Part shown: positions 24,123-32,998 of the stretch, piece after piece
Layout of the letters: each line of letters begins with the position of its first letter
Numbering within the stretch: the first letter of the stretch is position 1
Notes under the pieces: generated by a model
The model's database searches: none
What the model was told of the DNA's origin: nothing
The model's input: only the letters and a program-made list of their open reading frames with translations
Origin: Planctomycetota bacterium
GTDB lineage: Bacteria; Planctomycetota; UBA1135; GCA-002686595
Reading direction: 5' to 3'
NCBI GenBank assembly: GCA_002683825.1
Contig: NYUD01000085.1
Coordinates: 82,491-146,490 of the forward strand
Length of the DNA stretch: 64,000 nucleotides
Position numbers and translations under genes: made by a program

Positions 24123-26582
24123 ATGAGATTCACGAGCTTGCTTTCCTTCTTCCTCGCGTGCGCTTTCTCCACGTCATCTATGGGTGACACGATCGTTGGA
24201 CGGGTGGTCGATGCCATGGGGGTTGGCGTTCCCGGAGTCGACATCGATGTGACGGTTTCTTCGGGTTCGGACCCGACGATTTCCAACGATGGGACGAATG
24301 CAAACGGCATTTTCGTAACGACCGTTCCGGCGGGGCTCTACGACATCTCCTTTAGTCCTCCCCCAGCGCCGGCGACCAGTCATCTTGCAATGGTCCTGTC
24401 GAACGTCCTGGTCGTGGGGCAGACGAACCTCGGTGTGGTTAGACTACCCCCTGGGGTTGTGATCAGCGGCCAGCTCGTCGATGGGGTAGGCCTGCCTGTG
24501 GCCAGCGTGGTGGTCGATGTCATCGACAGGGCGACGGGCGTCACACTCAACAACAAGAACAATCGCTCGGACCTGTTCGGTTCGTTCTTTGTCACGGCTC
24601 CGTTTGCGCCCATCTACCTGGAGTTGGGGACGGTGGGCGTGTCCGGTGGTCCTCTCGTCCCCCGGCGTATGGAGTTGGAACCCATGGGAGACTTGAACCT
24701 GGGGAGCCTAGAACTCGAGGACGGATTTCCGCTGAGGGGCACCTTGGTGACCGCCGCAGGGGATCCCATTTCGGGGCTGGATCTCGACGTCCTTGACACC
24801 TCGACCGGGCTCAAAGTGTTCACTCCGAACGACAATACCGACCCTGGCGGGGACTTCTCCATTCTGCTTCCCGTCGGCATCTATGACGTCGAGATCTGTC
24901 CTCCCCAGGCCAAAAGGCTGGTGGCCAGGGACTTTGAGGGGTTGCTCTTTCAGGGGGCATTGAATCTTGGTGCGATCACGCTCGAGGAAGGTGTCGTTCT
25001 CACCGGGACGGTCCGCGACGTGGCGGGTATACCCCTTTCGGGAATCGATCTGGATGTGCGCCGTTCTGCAACCGGGGCTTCCGTAGTGACCTGCGGAGAC
25101 GACACGAACGCCAACGGTGTGTACTCAGTCATCGTTCCGTCGGACGTCATCGACGTCAGCTTCGCGCAGGCGGGAGCCCATGGAACCTCTGCAGCCGACC
25201 TGCACGTCGGCCTCAGTGTTACGGGAGACATGCTTCTGGATGGCGTGATTCCGGCCCCCCAGGCCGATTTCTTCGCACTCGTCACCTCGGGGCCATCAGA
25301 ACTGACCGTCGATTTTCAAGATGCAAGCACCGGGGCGGTCTTATCGTGGTTCTGGAGCTTTGGAGATGGCGGCGTCTCGAACCTTTCCGATCCGGTCCAC
25401 GCTTACACTGAGGTAGGAACGTACACCGTTGCCCTGACCGTCGACGGGATCGGCGGACCCTCTACTGAAGTCAAACCCGCATTCGTCACTGTCCAGCACT
25501 TACCGCCGACGGCCGCATTTCAGGCGAGCTCCACCACGGGAACGCGGCCGCTGACGGTCACCTTCACCGATCAATCGACGGGCGAGGTGTCGAGCTGGCG
25601 CTGGGATTTCGGCGACGGCGGTTCTTCAGCCCTTCACCACCCTGTGTACACCTATGAAATGCCCGGAACGTACACCGTGGCGCTAACGGCGAGTGGTCCC
25701 GGAGGATCGAATATCGCGACGAAGCTGGACTACGTGACCGTGAGCGAAGCGGCGCCCGTCGCCGACTTCTCCAGAACTTCCTTTACGGGTGTGACACCTC
25801 TAGCGGTAAGTTTCGCCGATCTGTCGACCGGCGTCGTCACCACGTGGTCATGGAATTTCGGTGATATGGCCACCTCGACACTCCAGAATCCGCTACACAC
25901 CTACACAGCTGCCGGCACCTATACCGTTTCTCTTACTGCCACGGGACCCGGCGGATCGAGTAACGAAACAAAGCTCAACTATGTGTCGGTCGCCGAGCCG
26001 GCACCTGTTGCCTTTTTCGTAGGTGCGCCGTTGACGGGCATGGCTCCCCTGACGGTGACCTTTGCTGACCGATCGACAGGTGCCGTAACAGGTTGGTCCT
26101 GGAACTTTGGCGACCTGGGAGTCTCGGCCTTGCAGAACCCTGAGCACACCTTTGTTGCTGCTGGAACTTACTCGGTCGGCCTGACGGCGAGCGGACCTGG
26201 TGGCATGGATGTCTCGATTCGGCCGTCGTACATCCTTGTGACGGAATCAGAAACCGCTGATTTCACAGCGGATCGAGTCAGGGGCGGCGTCCCATTGAGG
26301 GTTTCCTTCACCGACCTGACGACGGGGACTCCGATCTCTTGGTTCTGGAGTTTCGGAGATGGGAAAACATCCACGCTTCAGCACCCCTGGCATATCTATA
26401 AACAAGCCGGCACTTATTCGGTTTCTCTGGCTGTCATGACATCGTCGGGCGTGCTTATCGAGACCAAGTCAGACTATATCCGCGTGCGTGAGAGGCGAGG
26501 GAGGGCCGGGACACCGTCCGGATCGAGGACACGGCCGGCTCCAAACTGGCCACCCCAGCCCTCAGGCGGTCAGGTTCATTAG
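24123..26582 (+). CDS. Secreted multi-repeat protein: four carboxypeptidase-regulatory-like and five PKD domains
   Basis: 819 residues from the ATG at 24123, chosen because GAAGGAGGAG lies just upstream and it begins a signal peptide (RFTSLLSFFLACAFSTSSMG). Residues about 20-370 hold four repeats of roughly 80 residues opening GRVVDAMGVGVPG, GQLVDGVGLPVAS, GTLVTAAGDPISG and GTVRDVAGIPLSG, the beta-sandwich of carboxypeptidase-regulatory-like domains. Residues about 375-800 are five PKD domains, each with WxWxFGDG-type and HxYxxxGTYTVxL motifs. There is no catalytic domain. The short charged C-terminus (RERRGRAGTPSGSRTRP) is not a recognisable sorting tag. Probably a cell-surface or adhesion protein. 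Confidence 0.85.
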   Translation: MRFTSLLSFFLACAFSTSSMGDTIVGRVVDAMGVGVPGVDIDVTVSSGSDPTISNDGTNANGIFVTTVPAGLYDISFSPPPAPATSHLAMVLSNVLVVGQTNLGVVRLPPGVVISGQLVDGVGLPVASVVVDVIDRATGVTLNNKNNRSDLFGSFFVTAPFAPIYLELGTVGVSGGPLVPRRMELEPMGDLNLGSLELEDGFPLRGTLVTAAGDPISGLDLDVLDTSTGLKVFTPNDNTDPGGDFSILLPVGIYDVEICPPQAKRLVARDFEGLLFQGALNLGAITLEEGVVLTGTVRDVAGIPLSGIDLDVRRSATGASVVTCGDDTNANGVYSVIVPSDVIDVSFAQAGAHGTSAADLHVGLSVTGDMLLDGVIPAPQADFFALVTSGPSELTVDFQDASTGAVLSWFWSFGDGGVSNLSDPVHAYTEVGTYTVALTVDGIGGPSTEVKPAFVTVQHLPPTAAFQASSTTGTRPLTVTFTDQSTGEVSSWRWDFGDGGSSALHHPVYTYEMPGTYTVALTASGPGGSNIATKLDYVTVSEAAPVADFSRTSFTGVTPLAVSFADLSTGVVTTWSWNFGDMATSTLQNPLHTYTAAGTYTVSLTATGPGGSSNETKLNYVSVAEPAPVAFFVGAPLTGMAPLTVTFADRSTGAVTGWSWNFGDLGVSALQNPEHTFVAAGTYSVGLTASGPGGMDVSIRPSYILVTESETADFTADRVRGGVPLRVSFTDLTTGTPISWFWSFGDGKTSTLQHPWHIYKQAGTYSVSLAVMTSSGVLIETKSDYIRVRERRGRAGTPSGSRTRPAPNWPPQPSGGQVH

Positions 26583-26741
26583 GCAGGGACTTGGCTTTGG
26601 GGGTTGCCGCTTACTGCGATTTCCCTTGCCTCGCCATCAAGGCAGTCAGCATTCCGTGGCGGGACGCGCATGCCATCTCTGTTGGTTTGTCGTTCCTGCT
26701 CCAAGACGATGGGTCGGATGGCGGGCGGTGAGGGGCGTGCC

Positions 26742-26888
26742 TCAACACTTCGCGGTCTTGCGTTTCGTGCCCACGCGCCTGGCCTTCTCGACCTTCAGCA
26801 TGTAGTCCGGTGCCAGCGGAACCTTGCAAGCTGTTCCGCCCACATCAAGGACGATGCGGCATGACTTCTTGGCCGCCGCCTTGGCCAA
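26742..26888 (-). CDS. Possible small basic protein (48 aa)
   Basis: A TTG at 26888 opens a 48-codon frame reading AKAAAKKSCRIVLDVGGTAC, then KVPLAPDYMLKVEKARRVGT and KRKTAKC before TGA. The regular basic and hydrophobic pattern looks coding, but there is no clear ribosome-binding site and the frame is closed a few codons upstream. It may be the 3' remnant of a larger gene. Not recognised. Confidence 0.25.
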   Translation of the reverse strand: MAKAAAKKSCRIVLDVGGTACKVPLAPDYMLKVEKARRVGTKRKTAKC

Positions 26889-27134
26889 GAATCTCAGGGG
26901 CCGGACCGAGACGCTTGCGTTTCAGGTGGCCCAACCTGCCGCGGCCACGTGTTCCAGTCTTGAATCGATCCACCTAGCTGCATGTCACAGGCGTGTTCGC
27001 TCTCGGCGGCGACGCCCGGCATCTTTCCTTCCGGGCCGCGCTTTCGGTGGCCGCAATTTCACCCGCCGGTAGTGTCTTCGGCCTCCCCCAAGACCGCCGG
27101 CAAGAACGCTTCTAGGGGCCGGACGTGGTTCTGT
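26889..27134. other. Intergenic stretch, no supported gene
   Basis: Several overlapping short frames exist on both strands, but none combines a start, a ribosome-binding site and protein-like composition. The plus frame that runs into the phospholipase gene from 26982 is interrupted in plausibility by a terminator-like hairpin at 27135. Confidence 0.4.
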
Positions 27135-27157
27135 GACTCCGGGAGTCCCTGTTTTTT
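27135..27157 (+). terminator. Weak intrinsic terminator
   Basis: GACTC-CGG-GAGTC (27135-27147) is followed after four bases by six Ts (27152-27157). The stem is only 5 bp, so efficiency is uncertain. Its position argues that the phospholipase gene starts downstream at 27171 rather than at 26982. Confidence 0.4.
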
Positions 27158-27170
27158 GCATGATGGCATC

Positions 27171-28061
27171 GTGTACCTCCTGCTCCTCTTCCTCCTCCTG
27201 CTCCTCTTCGCCGTCCTGGCCTGGGGCCCGGGGAGTCACCTCGAATTCGCCCATCGTGTCTATCGCACTCGCCACAGGACCCTGCCATCGGTGATGGCGA
27301 CGCTGCTGCGCGAGGAGCAGGCGGCGTACTACTACGGGAACATCGCGGCCGACATCATCAACTTCAAGGGCTGGGGCGGGCACTACAACCACTGCCACCG
27401 CTGGACGGTCGTCAGCGTTATGCAGAAACATGCCCGTACGCCCGCCGAGGAGGCCTTCGCGTTCGGGTATCTATCGCACCTGGCCGCGGACACGATCGCG
27501 CACAACCATTTCGTGCCCTACCACCTGGCGCGCTATGCGCGTTCCAAGGGACTGGGGCACCTGTACTGGGAGATGCGCGCGGATCGCTTCGTGCCGACGA
27601 CGCGCTGGGCGGTGATCACATCGCTCAAGTCCGACCGTAGCCTCGATCGGCTCGATGAGCTTGTGAACCGGGCGGTGCCCAGGAAGGCCCTGCCGATGCA
27701 GGCGAACAAACTGCTATTCAACCACGTGCTCCTGATCAGCGAGCGCGATCGCTGGCGTAAGGCCGTCGACAAGCTGCACGGCTTCTCCATGGCGCCGCTG
27801 GATGAGTCCTTCCTCGAGCGTTTTCGCCGTGCCGCCGTTGGTCGCGTGCGCCTGGCGCTGCAGCCGAAGGGGCTCGAGTCGCTCCTGCACATCGACACGA
27901 ACGGCAAGGCCGCCCAGCAGGCTGCCTGGAAGTTGCGCAAGCGCGTCCTGCGACGCTTCGCGAGTTCTGCGCAACGCAGGCATGAAGCCGCCGAGAGCGC
28001 CTCCGCTTTTCTCGAGGGTATGGAATCACCGCCTCCCCACGGTGGTGTTCCCCACTGGTGA
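27171..28061 (+). CDS. Zinc-dependent phospholipase C-like protein, membrane-anchored or exported
   Basis: 296 residues from the GTG at 27171, which gives a hydrophobic N-terminus (VYLLLLFLLLLLFAVLAWGP); the open frame extends to 26982 but passes through a terminator-like hairpin. The histidines fit the Zn_dep_PLPC/S1-P1 fold: WGPGSHLEFAH, NIAADIINFKGWGGHYNHCH, then GYLSHLAADTIAHNHFVPYH, where His and Asp bind the zinc cluster. The C-terminal third is helical and basic (QQAAWKLRKRVLRRFASSAQ). Members hydrolyse phospholipids, but many are uncharacterised, so substrate specificity is open. Confidence 0.75.
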   Translation: MYLLLLFLLLLLFAVLAWGPGSHLEFAHRVYRTRHRTLPSVMATLLREEQAAYYYGNIAADIINFKGWGGHYNHCHRWTVVSVMQKHARTPAEEAFAFGYLSHLAADTIAHNHFVPYHLARYARSKGLGHLYWEMRADRFVPTTRWAVITSLKSDRSLDRLDELVNRAVPRKALPMQANKLLFNHVLLISERDRWRKAVDKLHGFSMAPLDESFLERFRRAAVGRVRLALQPKGLESLLHIDTNGKAAQQAAWKLRKRVLRRFASSAQRRHEAAESASAFLEGMESPPPHGGVPHW

Positions 28062-28325
28062 GAAGCCGGGCCGGGGGAGTTCAGTTGTCCTCGACAAGAC
28101 CCCCGCAACCCAGTTCGGTGTGCTGAACGCGGTGCGTTCGGCGCTGCCTCCCTGGCCTGGGCGCTGATCCAAGAAGCGCCGGGGATCGCCTTGGCCGCGT
28201 CTGGGTGTATCACGCTGGTCGTGGCGGCGGGATCAATGGTGGGCTAGAGCGTGTTCGTGGTGTTGCCGGCGATCCCTTAGCCTGCGGCCCTGGAACGTTC
28301 GTATTGATGGCTCGCGCCTCTTCCG
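28062..28325. other. Convergent intergenic region with possible gene remnant
   Basis: 264 bp between convergent genes. A plus-strand frame ending at TAG 28245 reads AFGAASLAWALIQEAPGIAL, then AASGCITLVVAAGSMVG, a hydrophobic, protein-like tail without a start. It may be the end of a decayed small membrane gene. No terminator with a T-tract was found. Confidence 0.3.
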
Positions 28326-28784
28326 TTAATCAGTGGACAGAGGGAAGATCAGGACCGGAATCTTCGTGTGCCGCAGAATGGCTTCGGCGACCGAGCCCAT
28401 CAAAGCTCGCCGTAGGCCGGAGCGCCCGTGGGTTGCCATTGAGACGAAGTCCGCCCCGTTCTCGCTGGCGTAGTTTCCGACGACTTCGTGCACTCGTTCT
28501 CCGACAAGAACCTGGGAGTCCACGGGGACATCCGTTCCCAGGAGAGTCAATGCCGTTTCCATTTCGTGTTGCGCCCGTTTCTTCAGCGCGTCGATTCCCT
28601 GAGGCGGCATCGACATCGCCGGGGCCAGCGGTGTGCCGTGGGCGACCACCACCAGGTCCTGAACCATGTGCACCAGGCTGATTCGGGCGTTGAGTCGTTT
28701 GGCCAGCTCGACAGCCGGCTCGAAGGCTTCGTACGAGGCTTCGGAGAAATCGGTGAGCAGAATGATCAGCGGATTGTCCTTCAC
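28326..28784 (-). CDS. Universal stress protein, UspA family
   Basis: 152 residues from the GTG at 28784, the usual length of a single Usp domain; the frame is open to 29069 but the added part is not Usp-like. NPLIILLTDFSEASYEAFEP is the first strand and nucleotide-site Asp. The C-terminal ATP-binding motif G-2x-G-9x-G(S/T) appears as THGRSGLRRALMGSVAEAIL, then RHTKIPVLIFPL. Probably an ATP-binding cytoplasmic stress protein. GGGGG precedes the GTG, and the GTG overlaps the stop of a short leader ORF (GTGA), suggesting translational coupling. Confidence 0.85.
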   Translation of the reverse strand: MKDNPLIILLTDFSEASYEAFEPAVELAKRLNARISLVHMVQDLVVVAHGTPLAPAMSMPPQGIDALKKRAQHEMETALTLLGTDVPVDSQVLVGERVHEVVGNYASENGADFVSMATHGRSGLRRALMGSVAEAILRHTKIPVLIFPLSTD

Positions 28785-28837
28785 GATGGTTTTCCCCCTT
28801 GATCGAAGGCGTGTGTTCTGTCCCGCGAGATGATCAT
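28781..28837 (-). CDS. Putative 18-aa leader ORF upstream of usp
   Basis: An ATG at 28837 follows a near-perfect Shine-Dalgarno (CAGGAGGG, spacing about 5) and encodes MIISRDRTHAFDQGGKPS, then TGA at 28783-28781, which overlaps the usp GTG start by four bases. A TATAGT box lies about 10 bases upstream of the Shine-Dalgarno. It could be a regulatory leader peptide. A frameshift that would fuse it to usp is the alternative. Confidence 0.4.
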   Translation of the reverse strand: MIISRDRTHAFDQGGKPS

Positions 28838-29154
28838 GTACCCTCCTGAAAACTATAGACAGACCTTGTTGTACTACTGTCTTGAGGCCCGGGGTTGAAT
28901 AACCTGGGTTCTCCCGGGTCGATCGGGACCGTGGATGCATAGCGCGGGTCTTCCCGGACGCGGGTGGACAAGGACTAGTTGTCGGTCGAGGACCGCGGTG
29001 TCGCCCCGGTCCGGCGTGATTCACGATCGGCACCGACGAGCGGCCAAAGGCCTTCGCGACAGGAGACATGCTTCAGCGCGAGCTGTGGAAGCGGAACGCC
29101 GGCCGAGCGAAGCTCGGCGGAACGGGCTCTGCCTCAAGAGGCCTTCTGGCCCGA
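28838..29154. other. Intergenic region between usp and preA, with hairpins
   Basis: 317 bp. A perfect hairpin GCCGAGC-GAA-GCTCGGC (29102-29118) and a smaller GGCC-TTCT-GGCC just after the preA stop may end the pyrimidine operon, but no T-tract follows. The left part should carry the usp promoter (TATAGT on the minus strand near 28850). No gene is supported. Confidence 0.35.
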
Positions 29155-30255
29155 TTAGTCCGTAACCAGCGTATCCGTTTCCTTTGCGATGTCCCCGCCC
29201 CACATCGTGTCGCGGTTGGATTGACCCGCCTTTTCGCGCTTGGCCTTCTGCTGGCGCAGGACGAGACCCGCGTGGGTGGTGAAGTAGGGGAGCGCTTTGC
29301 CGACGAAGTCATCGACCCTTGCGATGTTGCGCTCGTTCATGAAGGTAGACAGGCCGTCGCAGAGGTCCGTGATCATCTCGTAGCCTTGCAGCATCGCGCC
29401 GGTGCAGACCTGGACGGTTTGGGCTCCTACGAGCATGAACTGGATGGCGTCCTCGGCGGTTTCGACGCCGCCCATGCCGGAGATGGCTTTGCCTTCGCAG
29501 GCCCGCGCGATCTCCATGACCTGGCGTAGGGCGACGGGGCGCACGGCTTGGCCGGAATAACCGCCGGGTTCGGAGTAGCCCTCGACCGTGGGCATGGGTT
29601 GAAAGGTGTCCAGATTGATGCCGATAATGCAGAGGATGGTGTTGATTGCGCTGAGGCCGTCGGCTCCACCGTCGACGGCGGCCCTGGCCGGTACGGTGGG
29701 GTCGGTGATGTTAGGGGTCATCTTGGCATAGACCGGGATGCTGGAGGCTTCCTTGGCCCAGGAGGTGACTTCTTCGACGATCTCGGGGTCTTGCCCCATG
29801 GCCGCGCCCATACGTCGTTCGGGTAGGCCGTGCGGACAGGACAGGTTTAGCTCAAAGGCATCGACGCCCGTTTCCTGCGTGCGTTCGACGATCTCGACCC
29901 AGGCATGCTTGTTGTACTCCTCCATGATCGACGCGATCAGGACGTGTTCGGGGTAAGCCTTCTTGCACTCGGTCAGTTCCTTCAGCCAGACTTCGAACGG
30001 ACGGTCCGAAATCAGCTCGATGTTCTGGAAACCGATTACGTCCTTCGGATTCTTGCGACTCTTGAGCTTGCCGTACCGTGGAACCAGGTTGATGATCTTG
30101 TCGCTCTCGAGGCAGATCGTCTTGCAAACGATGCCTCCCCAACCGAGTTCGAAGGAGCGCTGGATGACCTTGCCGTTGGTCCCCGGGGGACCGGAGGCAA
30201 GGACGAAGGGGTTGGGGTAGCGGATTCCGCAGACTTCAATACTTAGATCGGTCAT
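29155..30255 (-). CDS. preA: Dihydropyrimidine dehydrogenase subunit PreA, lacking the ferredoxin domain
   Basis: 366 residues, SD AGGAG. An FMN barrel of the dihydroorotate dehydrogenase family: NPFVLASGPPGTNGKVIQRS, CKTICLE, ELNLSCPHGLPERRMGAAMG, VYAKMTPNITD, SAINTILCIIGINLDTFQPM, GGYSGQAVRPVALR and ISGMGGVETAEDAIQFMLVG. It reduces uracil or thymine to the dihydro form in the first step of reductive degradation. E. coli PreA, as I recall it, ends in two 4Fe-4S clusters; this protein stops after THAGLVLRQQKAKRE with no cysteine cluster, and no PreT gene is adjacent. Electrons must arrive another way. Last gene of the operon. Confidence 0.88.
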   Translation of the reverse strand: MTDLSIEVCGIRYPNPFVLASGPPGTNGKVIQRSFELGWGGIVCKTICLESDKIINLVPRYGKLKSRKNPKDVIGFQNIELISDRPFEVWLKELTECKKAYPEHVLIASIMEEYNKHAWVEIVERTQETGVDAFELNLSCPHGLPERRMGAAMGQDPEIVEEVTSWAKEASSIPVYAKMTPNITDPTVPARAAVDGGADGLSAINTILCIIGINLDTFQPMPTVEGYSEPGGYSGQAVRPVALRQVMEIARACEGKAISGMGGVETAEDAIQFMLVGAQTVQVCTGAMLQGYEMITDLCDGLSTFMNERNIARVDDFVGKALPYFTTHAGLVLRQQKAKREKAGQSNRDTMWGGDIAKETDTLVTD

Positions 30256-30272
30256 CGTTCGCTCCTATGGCA

Positions 30273-31589
30273 TCACCCCAGCGCTGTGAAGGCTTCGCCG
30301 AAGATCCGCAGGGCCTCGTCCACTTCGCTTGCACTGACCGTCAGCGGTGGGGAGATGCGGATTACGTTGCCGTACAAACCGCCCTTGCCGATCAGGAGCC
30401 CGCGTTTCTTGGTCTCTTCGAAGAGGCGTGCCGCTATTTCCGGCGCCGGGGTTCGGTCGCCGGCGGTTTCGTCGGCGACGAGTTCGAGCGCTTGCATCAG
30501 CCCGAGACCGCGGACGTCACCGATGGCCTCGGGGTGTTGGCGTTGTAGCTCCTCCAGCCCGGTGCGTAAACGCGCGCCCTGCTTTTTCGAGTTTTCGGGC
30601 AGCTCTTCATTCTCGATGAAATCGAGGGTCGCATTGGCGGCGGCGGCCGAGATGGGGTTGCCTCCAAATGTGGAGACAGTGAGCTTCTTGAAGCTGTCTG
30701 CGATCTCGTCCGTGGCGATGGTGACTCCCAGTGGCATGCCGTTGGCGACGCCCTTGGCCATCGTCATGATCTCGGGTTCGACGCCCCAGTGCTCGATGCC
30801 GAACATCTTGCCGCCGCAACGTCCGAAACCCGTCTGCACTTCGTCGCAAATGAACACACCGCCGTGTTCGCGAACGATGTCGACCGCGATCTGGAAGTAC
30901 TCCTTGGGAGGAGTGACGAATCCGCCCACGCCCTGGATGGGTTCCGCCAGGAAGCCCGCAATGTTGCCCGTGGTGGTCGTCTGGATGAGCTCCTTGAGGT
31001 CCTGAGCGCAGCGCACTTCACAGTCGGGGTACTTCAAACCCATGGGGCAGCGGTAGCAGTAGGGTGCCATGGCGTGCTTGATCGCTGCGACCTGGGACGG
31101 AACCGCGCGCCACGAAGCAAGTGCAGTCAGGGATTGCGACAGAACTCCGCGACCGGAGTAACCGTGACGCAGTGCGATGATTTCCTGAGCACCGGTGAAG
31201 ATCTGTGCCAGAACGACGGCCGTATCATCCGCTTCAGAACCCGAAGTGGTGAACATGCTCTTTTGCAGCTTACCCGGCGTGATCCGCGCCAGTCGCTCGG
31301 CCAGCTCGACGATCGGCAAAGTAGGGTACAACGTCGAAACGTGGCCCAACCGGTCCAACTGGGCCTTGACGGGGTCGTTCACTGCCGGATTGCAGTGCCC
31401 GACCGACACGGTGAGGATCCCGCCGAAGAAGTCGAGGTACTCGCGGCCGTCCGTATCGCGGACGTGCATACCGGAACCGGATTCGAGAACGATCGGCTCG
31501 GTGTAGTAGTTTGCGACCGCGGGGAGAAGGTACTTCTTGTGCTTGTCGCGAACGTCCTGGCTGGAGCCCTGCTGGGCGGTCTGGTCCAT
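30273..31589 (-). CDS. Class III aminotransferase (probable beta-alanine transaminase)
   Basis: 438 residues, SD AAGGA. A fold-type I PLP enzyme: LDFFGGILTVSVGHCNPAV, TTSGSEADDTAVVLAQ, RHGYSGRG, LAEPIQGVGG, VFICDEVQTGFGRCG with the PLP-binding Asp, and MTMAKGVANGMPLGV with the Schiff-base Lys. The CYRCPMGLKYPDCEVRCAQD insert is typical of the alanine-glyoxylate / beta-alanine-pyruvate aminotransferase group. Between dihydropyrimidinase and preA, it most likely turns beta-alanine (or beta-aminoisobutyrate) into malonate semialdehyde, which the dehydrogenase gene of the same operon can use. Confidence 0.85.
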   Translation of the reverse strand: MDQTAQQGSSQDVRDKHKKYLLPAVANYYTEPIVLESGSGMHVRDTDGREYLDFFGGILTVSVGHCNPAVNDPVKAQLDRLGHVSTLYPTLPIVELAERLARITPGKLQKSMFTTSGSEADDTAVVLAQIFTGAQEIIALRHGYSGRGVLSQSLTALASWRAVPSQVAAIKHAMAPYCYRCPMGLKYPDCEVRCAQDLKELIQTTTTGNIAGFLAEPIQGVGGFVTPPKEYFQIAVDIVREHGGVFICDEVQTGFGRCGGKMFGIEHWGVEPEIMTMAKGVANGMPLGVTIATDEIADSFKKLTVSTFGGNPISAAAANATLDFIENEELPENSKKQGARLRTGLEELQRQHPEAIGDVRGLGLMQALELVADETAGDRTPAPEIAARLFEETKKRGLLIGKGGLYGNVIRISPPLTVSASEVDEALRIFGEAFTALG

Positions 31590-31606
31590 GAGGTCCTTAT
31601 GTTTTT

Positions 31607-32998
31607 CTATTCTTCGAAGCGGCTCTTGCGTCGCAGGTATTGTCCACGGCCGGCCTTGCCCGAGAAGCTTTGCTTTTCGACGATGACCTCGCCGCGCGAC
31701 AGTACGGTTTCGCTGACCCCTTTGACGCGCCTACCTTCGTAAGGATTGTAGTCGACGTTCATGTGCAGGCTCTTCGCGCGGAGTACGGTTTCGGCTTCCG
31801 GATCGAAAACAACGATGTCCGCATCGCTACCCGGGGCGATCGTGCCTTTGCGGGGGAAGAGCCCGAAGATCTTGGCAGGGGAAGTCGAGGTCAGCTCGAC
31901 CCACCGGTTGACCGAGATCCTGCCCGCAGCCACCCCTCCGTCATAGGTCAGACTCATGCGCGTTTCAATTCCGGGTGCGCCGTTGGGGATCTTGCTGAAG
32001 TCGTCCTTGCCCAGCTGCTTGCCCTCGTTGAAGCAGAAGGGGCAGTGGTCGGTCGAAACGGCCTGGAGGTCGTTGCGCTTAAGTCCGCGCCAGAGTTCCT
32101 TTTGATTGGCCTTGTCGCGCAGGGGCGGGCTCATGACGTATTTCGCACCCTCGAAGCCAGGCTCTTCGTAGTTGTCGTAGGACAGGAAGAGATACTGCGG
32201 ACATGTTTCGGCGTAGGCCGAAAGGCCGCGAGTGCGCGCCGCAGTGACCTGTTCGAGCGCTTCCGCAGCGGACAGATGAACGATGTAGACCGGGACCCCG
32301 GCCATTTCCGCCAGGGCTATCGATCGGTGTGTGGCTTCCGCCTCTGCGCGGGGGGGCCGCGTGAGTGCGTGGTACTTCGGCTCGATCTCCCCCCGCCGTA
32401 GGGCTTGTTCGATCAGTACGTCGATCACGATTCCGTTTTCGGCGTGCATGCAAATGGTCGCACCGATTTCGCCGGAGCGTTGCATACAGCGGAATATGCC
32501 GCCGTCATCCATGTAGAAGACGCCGGGGTAGGCCATGAAGAGCTTGAACGACGTAACCCCCTCGTCGACCAGCGCACCCATCTCCTTTTCGAGCTCGGGT
32601 GTGTGCTCGCTCATGATCATATGAAAGCCATAGTCGATGGCGGCCTTGCCTTCGGCCTTGCCCATCCACGTTTCCCAGGCTTGCCGCAGCGTGCCGTCGC
32701 GCTGTTGAATGGCGAAATCGACCACCGTGGTCGTGCCTCCGTGGGCAGCGGCGATCGTTCCTGTTTCAAAGTTGTCTACGGAGGATGTCCCACCGAAGGG
32801 CATGTCCAGGTGTGTGTGCACATCGATTCCGCCGGGAATGACGAGCTTGCCCGTTGCATCGATGACCTTGTCGACCTTTTCCGCCTGGGCGGAGAGATCC
32901 GAGCCGACGGAATGTATCGTCTCACCGTAGATCAGAACGTCGCCTTTGTACTTGTCGCTGGCTGTAACGATCGTGCCTCCTTGAATCAGGGTCTTCAT
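31607..32998 (-). CDS. hydA: Dihydropyrimidinase (hydantoinase family)
   Basis: 463 residues from the ATG at 32998 with SD GAGGAAAG; the open frame to 33055 lacks such a site. A metal-dependent amidohydrolase: GGIDVHTHLDMPFGGTSSVD holds the two metal His, VTSFKLFMAYPG the carboxylated bridging Lys, then VHLSAAEALEQV, a further His, and STDHCPFCFNEGKQLGKDDF, which ends the active site. It opens the dihydrouracil or dihydrothymine ring to N-carbamoyl-beta-alanine. The order with beta-ureidopropionase upstream and aminotransferase downstream is that of the reductive pathway. Also called pydB. Confidence 0.92.
   Translation of the reverse strand: MKTLIQGGTIVTASDKYKGDVLIYGETIHSVGSDLSAQAEKVDKVIDATGKLVIPGGIDVHTHLDMPFGGTSSVDNFETGTIAAAHGGTTTVVDFAIQQRDGTLRQAWETWMGKAEGKAAIDYGFHMIMSEHTPELEKEMGALVDEGVTSFKLFMAYPGVFYMDDGGIFRCMQRSGEIGATICMHAENGIVIDVLIEQALRRGEIEPKYHALTRPPRAEAEATHRSIALAEMAGVPVYIVHLSAAEALEQVTAARTRGLSAYAETCPQYLFLSYDNYEEPGFEGAKYVMSPPLRDKANQKELWRGLKRNDLQAVSTDHCPFCFNEGKQLGKDDFSKIPNGAPGIETRMSLTYDGGVAAGRISVNRWVELTSTSPAKIFGLFPRKGTIAPGSDADIVVFDPEAETVLRAKSLHMNVDYNPYEGRRVKGVSETVLSRGEVIVEKQSFSGKAGRGQYLRRKSRFEE

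Noticed and set aside
29540..29860. Loss of the mammalian-type catalytic Cys in PreA (GAAMGQD)
   Set aside because: E. coli PreA, as I recall it, also lacks this Cys, so it is not evidence of inactivity.
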